A program made the position numbers and the translations under genes. Positions 28,001-40,000 of a stretch of 60,000 bases of DNA are shown here, in pieces. The stretch covers positions 10,390,842 through 10,450,841 of the forward strand of contig CAIIXF020000011.1 of NCBI GenBank assembly GCA_903813345.2, written 5' to 3'. How positions within the stretch are numbered: the first letter of the stretch is position 1; each line of letters begins with the position of its first letter. This DNA comes from Owenia fusiformis (taxonomy: Eukaryota > Annelida > Polychaeta > Sabellida > Oweniidae). The notes beneath the pieces are model-generated. The model was given only the letters and a program-made list of their open reading frames with translations. It was not told where the DNA came from and ran no database searches.

Positions 28001-31000
28001 TTGACTGATGTTTCCTCTGTGCCCAATGAGACAACTACAGTGAGAATGACAACTCCTCAGCCACAGGTGACTGGTGAGTATAAGCGCACACATTCAATTA
28101 ATATTACCAGTACATAATAATAATAACCAGTACAAGTACATAATAACCAGTACAAGTACATAATAACCAGTACAAGTACATAATAACCAATACAAGTACA
28201 TAATAACCAGTACAAGTACATAATAAACCAATACATGTAGAAAATATAGTGTTAGAACAACTAGAGAAGAGAAGTTGACATCAACTTGTATTTCTCTGAA
28301 AGTCGACTTCAAAATTGAAAGTTGAAAGTCGAATCTCCCGTGAAAATAATTTATGAAAAATACAAAGAACAATATTGTTTGTCTTTTAATTATTTTCAAT
28401 CTAAGCTTAAAACATTGATTTAATGAGCTGAAAATATATGTGATATGCGTATCGTAGAGGGATTTCTAGGAGAAAAGGGACAATAAATTAAATATGTCAG
28501 TTTCCAAACCTGCTGCAGCATAATCCAAAACAAGGCTGTTTATCACAACTACAAACAACGATAGCATTTTGTAGGCAAATGATTATGCCATAAACCAGGT
28601 GAAAAGTAATAATAACAAAACCATCAAAATGCTTATTTGCTTTTCAACATTAATTTACTAGATAATGTTATTAAAACAATCACATGATAACTTTGACAAT
28701 TGACCATCCAAACTAAACACCATGTTATACTTTAATAATAAGATTTCATGAAAGGTCAGAGAGGTCGACTTCAACACAACTTTTGTGCCTCAACCAGTAT
28801 TTTTCTTAAACGTTGGACCATGGGACGAGTCCGATGATGTAGAGTTCGGACTGATAAGTTTTATCAAGTAGCCAATCCACTATTTCGCCTATGTCCGGTT
28901 GCTCATCTATTCAACATTTCTTAACTCCAAGTTTGGTCCGATCGCTGTCTGAAATCTCAGTATATCGACGGTAAAACCTTGAAATTACGAAAATCATTTT
29001 AGTAAAATTGGCTGCACAGGAGGATGTTTACGTATTATCATTTTTCGATCTGCTGAAAACAGGCACTGTTCTCTGATTGGTTGACTCTTGGGTAATCACC
29101 TCAATTTTATTACCATGGAAAGTTCCTCATTTTTGATACAAAGACACTGCTCTTAAGACACAAAGACAAAAATGTGTGTTTTTATAATACCTTCGAAGAC
29201 ATTCAATTTATTAAATTAATTTGAATTGGGGAGGGGGTTGACTGGAATATTACATTTGCTGTATGTAATATTCCAGTCCACTTATTTACTTCCACTTGTC
29301 GTGCCCTCTCCTGCTTTGACAAAGTTAATATACTGAGTTTCCTGTTTCTTTTTTCCTCATTTCTGTGTCAATGACTTGTGCTATTTCTTTCAGTACTTGG
29401 GTCATCATGTCTCCATCTGAATCTTACATCTGACATCCCCATAATGGGCACTGTAACCATCTGCTAGCCCAATGGTGACTAGATTACATGTAGTTTGAAT
29501 TAGTAACACACCATATGTGCTTTGAGCTAGCAGAACGCTAACAGTTTGTGGCTCCTCCTTCCATAAATCATTCATTACAAGTTAGTTTTCTTTCTCTGAC
29601 ATCTTCCCATTTCATCCATTTGCCTTGTTTCTTCATCTCAAACTCTTCTATCTTCCTCGAGACTCTCCCTTACCTCTTGCTGTATGATGCTGCGTTTAGG
29701 TAGTGGTTTACTACCGAATTCTAAACCATGTCTTCCTTTGACTACCCTCCTCACCAAAATTTTTTGCTTGAGCCTGTCCTCTGCCTTTGTTAGCTCCTCT
29801 TCACCATTTCTTTCCTGTCTTCTGGGTAATGCTCTTGGAAATTTTGTCTCTGGCATTCCTTATCATTACAATTTTCCTGATTTGGTGACCTTGTATATAA
29901 AATGCATGTAAAATGTATTTGAGTTATCACTGATTACATTTTTAACAAAAATTGGTGGCCATTTTGTAATTCAGCTGCCATCTTGAAAATCAAGCAGACC
30001 TCATGTCCCTAGCGCCAGCATATAAAATTTGAACCACAACTTTCCTCTGTGCTTAAATTCTTTTCACACATTGTCAAATATTTTGCACACTAAAAAGAAT
30101 GAAATTCAACCAGAATTGTTTGCAAGTTTTGGAACCTTTTGACCTGCATAAGCACCTACCATGCCATTCATAATGATCCTTAAAACTTTGTACTCCTAAC
30201 TTATGAAATAAAATTATGAAATGAAAGAGAGTAATCATTTTCACTAAATCTGATAAAAAAAGTCATGCAGTCTGTTTTTGATTGCAAAATGTAGAATGTA
30301 TATCATTTTAAACACATTGTTCAGATTGACAGGAATCTGATACCTATATGTAGCAGCTATATGTTAATTCAGAATCTAACCAGGTAAGATTTACTTTATA
30401 TGTGTTTTAGATTGCTCTGATGTTTCCACACTGAATGGTAACCTCTCATTCAACATATCCAAACAGGTGTTCCACGTACGTTGTGAACAGGGCTGGACCA
30501 TAGTCATCAGGAGAGAAGATGGCTCTGTCAACTTCAACAGAAACTGGACTGACTACAAACAAGGCTTTGGTAACCTCAATGGTGAGCATTATGTTGGGAA
30601 TGAATTCCTACATGTCTTTACACATATGAGTCCTTATATGTTGTATATTGAGCTACAGGACTGGGGAAACATCACCAAATATGCTCAATATAATACTTTC
30701 ATGATTGGATCTGAATTGGACAATTATAGGCTACATGTGGGGAATTATTCAGGTGAAGCAGGAGATGGTTTTACTATTGAGGGCCTTCAAGAGTCTTGGC
30801 CTTCTGTAGTCTTACACAAACTATACCACAATGACATGCAGTTCTCAACATATGACAAAGATAATGATAGGGATGGACGTGAAAACTGTGCTGAAAAGGA
30901 AGAAGCAGGTTGGTGGTTTAATGCCTGTTTGTCTTCGCTCCTTACTGGACCTTGGAGTGGATCAGAAAAATGTGAACCACAAGGAAGATGCATTCTATGG

Positions 31001-34000
31001 GGGGCTGAATATTCTAAAGATATACGGTTAAAAGCTCTTCAAAAGGTCACAATAAAAATAAAACCATTGGACTAAATCTGACATTAATGTATTCTTAGTT
31101 TGAACAATATACCAAAATATGGATAAATATCATCTGAAAAGGTTTTAAAAATTAATATTTCCAGCAATAAGCACTGCAGAGAACAATCTCTTGCTATAAT
31201 CTGTATCTGTAGATCCAATGCAGAGTCATTTGTTTTATAAAAGAAAACAATGCCCTCTCATAACTTCGGACCTAAAAATGCTCAGCCATTTTTGCCGACC
31301 CACTGCCTACACCCCCAAAATGCAATCTGATTTTTGACGCCGTTTCGGTGCCAAATTTCGGTGTCGTTTCGGCACCAAGTGGACTGACTAGTCTGGTAGC
31401 AAATTTTGGTGTCAAAAGGTTTCGGTGCCGGAACGGTGTTGAAACGGTGCCGGAACGGTGCCGAATTTTTTCGATGCCGAAACGGCGTCGAATTATATTG
31501 GCTGTGTAAATGTAGTTATTTTGAGAAATTCGAAAAAAATTCCATAGCAACAAGATATTCAGGAAAGACCTATTTCCAGCTTCATTGATGTCATTAATCG
31601 TTTTATTACTTCTATTACTTTTTTTTGAATTGTAAATACTATACAAATATTGAATTCTGTGGTGTTGAATATATACACTGTAAATTATTCAACGATCACA
31701 ATATTGATATGATATGACGTTTACTTTCAAAGTATTTCCAAACGTTTGCCAATATTCTGTTATAATTCAAGATCTTCGTCACACCATGGATAAAAATGAG
31801 ATTCTGATATTCCATGTTAAAGTCCATAGTCTTCGTGCTTTGATTAGTTGACTTTTTGAATACATTTGTAAAATCTTTATCCCACGTTTGTTATACAGTT
31901 TCGAACCTTTTCTTGGGAGGACTTCCTGATACAACTTCACCGTCTGTCATATCAGATGAAATACTTTTTTAATTACTAAATTCCCGGGAATTAAGTGATG
32001 TGATGTCATTTAAATTGAATACATAGTGGTATTCACTTAAAATGACGTCACTGCCGGTGAATACACTCTTCACACGTCTTTTAAGCAGGGAGACATGGAA
32101 TACCTCTATATATTCTGAGTCACATTGACCAATGAGAGAACGAGTATCACGGCATGGAAATAATAAATAAATAAAATATAATATTATTTTCCGTCAAATG
32201 GCATTACAATAGTAAAAAATAAATAACTTGAAAATGAAGATATTATAATTAACTTTTTCAATAAACATGCATGGTATACTACGTCATAATGCGGAAAATA
32301 TGAAATGGCCCATTTGGAAAAAGGTATGTCAAGAAGGCCAAGGGAAAGACATCATGAACAGAAACCATGTAGCCTATGTTTCATTCAAAACCTTTCACAG
32401 ATGATGAAGACGAGTCTCTTGATTGATTAGAATGGTTATTGACGAATATGTTCTTTGATGGGATGCTAGAGCAACTACCTTTAATGTGTGGCAATTTTTC
32501 TTTGCAACATCAGAAACATCATATTTTTACAATTATTATAAGCACTGTTATTGGTGAGTTTACAGTAAAGATGCTCAGATGAACTAAATAAACAACACTG
32601 TAGATATTCCAAGAGTCCCGAGAATTGAAGGAATTCATTGTTTCCACGAGAGACTGTTTGATCTAAAGTTATACCTTATGTTTTTAACATATAGATCATC
32701 ATTTTTCATGTAACAGGCACGAAAATAAGGAGAAATGTAAAAAGACTGTGAGAGTTCAACACCTGGACATATTCCAGTAGTTGTATTGTTTTGACAAACC
32801 CACATTCTATTTGTTCCTGTATAAATTCCTAGTTTATTCCATTAGTTTCTAAAACTAAACTTAAACTAATTAGGCCATTTCTTTCAGTGGGCATTTCTTC
32901 AAGCCCATATAAGAACAGCAACTACTTGTTGGTAAATCAAGATATTAATTTTTCCCATTAAACATAAGATACTGAAACTTCACAAACTTCCTGAAACTTC
33001 ACAAATAAAAGGTGAAATTGATTTATCAAAATAAAAATCCCTTTTGTAAATGCATGGTGATCTATACTACACTATTGCTGCATGAACGGGTATAGGTCTT
33101 TACATGTTGACTCCAAATGTGTACCCTTGAGTACTATTCCAGGATTATGCCTTTTAGTCTATTTTATAAATGTACTAAATGGTGAGCAACACCAAAAATG
33201 AATGTTTGATTTACTAAACAATTGAATAACAAGGCATTAACATGACAAAATGTCACCACATAGTTGCTCACAATATTATTGTAGATGATTTTGAAAAAAA
33301 TAATCACTTTGAAATACAACAGTGTCAAGATATAGGGACAGAAAATATTGACATTTTAAAAGTACCGTTTTTTTCGTTTTGTTATTATGGAAAGTCAAAC
33401 ATGACTATAGATGATGTTTTATGTAGGCATTTATGTATGATACTTAACCATACTCTACGAAGAATGGATGATTTTTGTAGGCATTTATGTAGGCATTCTT
33501 AAAACACGTTACTTTGCCTTAAAAACGTTACTTTATTGGACTTTAACTTTTCTCCTCGAAGAATGGATGATTTTATATTAAGCATTTTCAAAACACAGTA
33601 CTTTGCCAATAAAACGTTACTTTATTGGACTTTAACTTTTCCCCACAAAAGCCGGAATGTATGATTTTTTATGAAGGCATTAATTCTTAAAACACGATAC
33701 TTTGCCTTAAAAACGTTACTTTATTGATATTGGTCTCTAACTTTTCTCCTCGAAGAATGGATGATTTTTAGGTAAGCATTTTCAAAACACAGTACTTTGC
33801 CAATAAAACGTTACTTTATCGGACTTTAACTTCTCCCCACAAAGAATGTATGATTTTTTATGTAGGCATTCTTAAAACACGTTACTTTGCCTTAAAAACG
33901 TTACTTTATTGGACTCTAACTTTTCTCCTCGAAGAATGGATGATTTTATAATAGGCATTTTCAAAACACGTTTCTTTGCCTTAAAAACGTTACTTTATTG

Positions 34001-37000
34001 GACTCTAACTTTTCTCCTCGAAGAATGGATGATTTTTAGGTAGGCATTTTCAAAACACAGTACTTTGCCGATAAAACGTTACTTTCGTGGACTCTAACTT
34101 TTCTCCTCGAAGAATGGATGATTTTTTAGGTAAGCATTTTCAAAACACAGTACTTTGCCGATAAAACGTTACTTTCGTGGACTCGCGTGGACTCTAACTG
34201 TTTCCATGCCAAGTTGTTAAAACACGTTACTTGGCCAGTTTATTCCTTCAAGTGTCGAACATTTTAGCCTGGCATTTTTAAAACGGAGTGGCTCCAGGAC
34301 CGACAATTGTCGGTACTGGAGACTGTCCAGGGGTATTTGCTGGGGTACCGACAATTGTCGGCACTCTATCGTCAACTAGTAGTGCCAGATAGAGAACCGA
34401 CAATTGTCGGTACGCAAGTGGCTGCTACGTGTTTTTGCTAGAGAGCCGACAATTTCATAAATAAATGCACTACTTTTACTCTTGGACATAACCACATCAC
34501 TGGTAGCCTAGTGGTTAGCGAGCACGACTCGAACACACTCCGCCCCGAGTTCGAATCCCGGCAAGACCTACTTTTTTTCTTTTGAGGGGGGGGGCATAGT
34601 GCTTCTTTTGCAGTATGGAATCGTACAGGCATTAACTTGTAGTGAGCCATAATTTATTTCGATAAAAATTGATTCAACTTCCATCAAAATTGTCCTACAA
34701 GCTTCAATTAAAAAACATTTTAAAGTGTGCGCCTGACCCGGCTACGTATAGCACAGAGTTTATACTGGCGGATTAGACTAGTTCATTTTTTATATGTGTG
34801 TGAAAGCTTTCTCTTATTTGCGTTTTTTCGTTTAGTACGGTTCTGTTATAATTGCCGAGGTCATATAACCGACAATGATTATCGTTGACTGCCCACACAC
34901 AAAACATACGTTGATGAGTGAACAGTGTTATTACAAACAACAGGCTTTAGAATACAAAGCGTAGTGTGATAATAAGCTGTACACTACCACTGCTGCATGT
35001 ACATATTACTAATTTACTAGGGCTCCCAAAGAGTGGATAGGGAGGTTGTGTTTGTCACTTTTAAATTTTACATTTCAAAATTGTCATTTTACATGTCATC
35101 ATTTGTTGGTTTCATTCGTTTAGCCAATCAAAATATTGTAAAACAATAAATTGTCTGTTACGTACAATCAATTTTGTTCAGTTTTGATTAGTTGTCAGAA
35201 TAAAGTTACGTTCATCTGAATCCATGTATCAAAACAAAAATCCTATTTTTACTTCAAAATACTTCAGTGAGATGAAGGCTCGGAATTGTCACATGCAATA
35301 ACTTATTGTCGTATTCGTTATTTTATCTTCTCGATAGTAGCATTTAGTCGCACATTTGATGCCAGGTCACCTTGTCGCGTACCTCTTGGGGAACCCCACA
35401 TTTATGTGTGTACTCATGGAAGTAAATTCCCCGGTGTAGCCGAGAGCCACAAACTTTTCAACAGGTTCGAAATGACCAATTTCTCTCATATATACTCTAA
35501 ATATTTTATTATTTAGCACCTACAAAGTATTGCTAATAACCATATGTAATTTCAATACGGAAACTTATCTTGCTACATGTATATTCAATATCAACACTAG
35601 CTGTTCTCTCAACACGTCCTGGCTTACCTTGTGGTGACAAACCCTGGGTTTTCGCTATTTATAGTTTATCAACACCTGGACGCATGTGCATTTTATAGTT
35701 TATCGGGCACTTTAAAGCTCTTTTCTTGTTCTATCTAATGGGTCGATATATACAGTTAGGGGAGGGGATGCTTTCGCCCCCGTCGCTATCTATCCCTTAC
35801 TACGCCATGGCACAGGAGAAATATCTCATTTGGAATATATCACTGTTTACTTTCGTTATATAGCTCTCTCATGCGAGATGGAATCGTGGCCATTAACTAA
35901 GGGAGCCATATGCAACTTCCATCAAAAATTGTGCTATAAGGTATGAGTACCGTAATCCAACAATTCGAAAATTCATAACAATACTTTGCACATATGGCGT
36001 TTGTGACCAACTATGAAACGCTTACCCCCCATAGTGTTATATATCAAAATGCACCTGTCCATATAGGGGTTCGATTGACCTACATCAAATTATAGGGAGT
36101 CAGGTTACTTTTTGAGATATCAGCGTCCGTTTATTGTAACTCGCGTTTGCTACCACTTCCTCAATTCTGATATGACGGGCAAACGCGTAGTAAACATGCT
36201 CACGTTCGGAACTATTTTGACCTATTGTACATCGCTATTTTCGTAATTCATATGAAAGTTGAACTCCTCTTTATTTTGACACCAAATAGTGGCATACTAG
36301 GTACCCTAGAAAGAGAAGCCAACTATGGTTGAACGATACCACAGGTTTTTAAATGGACTATATAGGGGTTATACCTTTTGGCGGATGGATATGGAACCTC
36401 ATACCATAAGCTTCAAATAAAAAACATTCTAGCTATTTTCTTCTATCTAATGGGTAGCAAACGCCCCTTTCTACGCCTGATCAGCTCAGGAGAAATACCC
36501 TGTCTGTTTAGAATATATATAGCCGTTTACCCTGCATTAATAGCTCTCTAACGTCTTACTTGTTCATGTTTTTATTGGGCCTTTCAACGTTTACTACCAT
36601 TCCCTGTTCCCGGGCTACCATTTTTTGACTGGGTTTGGTAATCCCCGAGGCTAATGCCCTCCCTGGGTTTTGCACTTGTTCCCAAAATATCTGTATGATA
36701 TCTGAAATATGCCCCCGCGCATTGCGCATGCGCCAGAAAATTCGAAAATCAATATTTGTCGGTTCTCTAGCGTGTGTACACAGAATATCTCCCGTACCGA
36801 CAATTTATTTGTCGGTCCTCTAGCATGCCACCACATCAGAGTCTAGAGTACCGACAATTGTCGGTACTCTAGCCTTTACGTTTTTAAAAAGCGTAACTTT
36901 GGCCGATTTCCGTAACTTTCTTGTACTCTTAAGTTTTCCTCCATCGAGCGTTGGTAAATTTTAGGTAGGCATTTTCAAAAAGCGTTACTTTGGCCCTTTT

Positions 37001-40000
37001 CCGTTACTTTCTTGGACTTAAACTTTTTTCGATGTGTAACTTGAAAATCTTGTCAGTGAGTGGTATTACTACATTGTAATTATTGTAAAAGATAAGATGG
37101 ACCATAGTGTAAAGAGAGGCTAGTAGTGTTTTTCCATCTATTAAAGGGGCAATAAGGACTGTAGAGAAAATAGGAAAGATTTTTCATTTTTTCTGAGCTA
37201 TCAAGGCAACATTAGGTTTAACATCTTCTTTGACATACCTATTTTCTTAAAATGTATGGATAAATTATCAATTTCAGCATTAAGAAGTGTACATTCAGTT
37301 CAAAGCTTCAAAAAGGGGACTTCCACTTTTATATTTTTAAGATCCACCATGTTTCAAGAGGAATACCAGCTAAAATAATGTTTATCTAGGGGGTTTCTTT
37401 GTAGATAATAAAAATAGATGTTAGTCTTGATGAAATATCCAAACTTAAAAATATTTTGACACTGGTCCATGATCGTTGAATGACTCCTCTGCACTAATTA
37501 TTGCACCTTTAATTCACAACGAATCAAATGACCATATTTAAACAGTTTATGGAAAAATAGAAACTTTTGTTTTGGTTTGTTTCGTAGTTCGATGATCTTC
37601 CATGTTATTTTCGAAATAATAACATGGATGAAACTCCCTAAATAGGTACAGCTTTACTGCACGTTATACCTAACTATCTGTAATATACAATAGTTACGTC
37701 TTGTACGTATGTTTATATTTTTTTCATTTTCTGTTGCAATATGTTGGTTGCTTATTTAACGTTCAATGTACTCAATTAGGCGGTTAAAAGACCAAAGTGG
37801 ATCCTTTTTCATGAATGTACGTTAATTTATAGATTAGTTTAGCCGGTAACAGTGTTGAATTACTTCAGAGTTGCAATTTTAGCGATTCATACGATAAAAG
37901 ATCGATTCATCCCAAACACCCACTTTACCGGAAGACGCTCTCTGACGTCCGCGCCATTTAGGTCACTTATAACATGGCATTATTTTTCACTTCCCTTTAT
38001 TAGTACGTTTGAATGCAACCATCTTAGACATTGATGCAACAATTTTGACCCTCTTTCCAAAACGAATATTCTTCTTTTCTTCATCCTAGGTCTGATGGTG
38101 TCTTGTTTATTCGATCTTGTGCCAAGTCATGTTGTATGATACTGAGCGACATCTTTATAAAACACAGTTTTCAATCCGACTATAAGTATGAGTAATTCAT
38201 AAAGATGTCGTTCGCTTCAACTACATCTCATAAATGTCGAACTAAATCACAAGTTTTCAAGAGTCTTTCAGGAATTATATACACATTGTATTATTAAAAA
38301 CACGAGCTAACAAACAATACAATCGTTTGCATCAGAATATCAATGTATTTTTCCATTTAATATTGCACTGTGGTCTTTTGACTGCTTTTTATCGACTGAC
38401 GGAGACAAAACTGAAGTTCGTCAAAATGCGATTCAAAATCATCTATTGAGTACTTTGAATTTAAAAAATAAGCAATCAAATGACCATATTGCAACTATAT
38501 TTGGAGAAATAGAAACCTATGTACAAGGCCTAACTTCAGTATTTCAGATAGTTACAGCAAACGTGTGGCATTCAGTAATTTATTGAGTTTCATCCATGTT
38601 AATTTTTAGTGTCGAATGTCATGGCAGAGAAGCATCGAAATATAAGAGGCCACACATATGATAGCTAACTACAAAACAAACCAAAATATACAAAAGTTAG
38701 GCCTCGTACAATTGTTTCTACTTTTACAAAATACTGTTCAATATCGTCCTTTGATTCCTTGTTTTTTACATTCAAAATACTCAATCGGGCAAAAAAGTTA
38801 GAGTCCAAGAAAGTAACGGAAAAGGGCCAAAGTAACGCTTTTTGAAAATGCCTACTTAAATTTCACCAACGCTCGATGGAGGAAAACTAAGAGTACAATA
38901 AAGTAACGGAAATCGGCCAAAGTAACGCTTTTTAAAAACACCAGGCTAAAATGTTCGACACTTGAAGGAATAAAGTTAAAAGTAACGTTTTACTGGCAAA
39001 GTACTGTGTTTTTAGAATGCCTACATAAAAAATCACCCATTATTCGAGGAGAAAAGTTAAAGTCCACGAAAGTAACGTTTTATCGGCAAAGTACTGTGTT
39101 TTGAAAATGCCTACCTAAAAATCATCCATTCTTCAAGGAGAAAAGTTAAAATCCAATAAAGTTACGTCTTTAAGGCAAAGTTCTGTGTTTTGAAAGTGCG
39201 TGCATAAAAATCATCCATTCTTCGTGGAGATCAGTTAAAGTACAATAAAGAAACGTTTTAAGGCAAAGTAACGTGTTTTGAAAATACCTGCATAAAAATT
39301 ATCCATTCTTCGTGGAGATCAGTTAAAGTCCAATAAAGTAACGTTTTTAAGGCAAAGTAACGTGTTTTAAGAAGGCCCTACATAAAAAACCATCCATTCT
39401 TCGTGGAGTATGGTAAAAGTCGAATAGAGTAACGTTTTACTGACAAAGTACTGTGTTTTGAAAATGCCAAATATAAAATCATCCATTCTTCGTGGAGATC
39501 AGTTAAAGTCCACGAAAGTAACGTTTTATCGGCAAAGTACTGTGTTTTGAAAATGCCTACCTAAAAATCATCCATTCTTCGAGGAGAAAAGTTAAAATCC
39601 AATAAAGTTACGTCTTTAAGGCAAAGTTCTGTGTTTTGAAAGTGCGTGCATAAAAATCATCCATTCTTCGTGGAGATCAGTTCAAGTACAATAAAGAAAC
39701 GTTTTAAGGCAAAGTAACGTGTTTTGAAAATACCTGCATAAAAATTATCCATTCTTCGTGGAGATCAGTTAAAGTCCAATAAAGTAACGTTTTTAAGGCA
39801 AAGTAACGTGTTTTAAGAAGGCCCTACATAAAAAACCATCCATTCTTCCTGGAGTATGGTTAAAGTCGAATAAAGTAACGTTTTACTGACAAAGTACTGA
39901 GTGTTTTGAAAATGCCAAATATAAAATCATCCATTCTTCGTGGAGATCAGTTAAAGTCCAATAAAGTAACGTTTTTAAGGCAAAGTAACGTGTTTTGAAA

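Noticed and set aside
34501-34572. Functional tRNA gene
   Set aside because: A and B boxes are present but acceptor ends do not pair, and the sequence sits inside a transposon; a SINE head is more likely.
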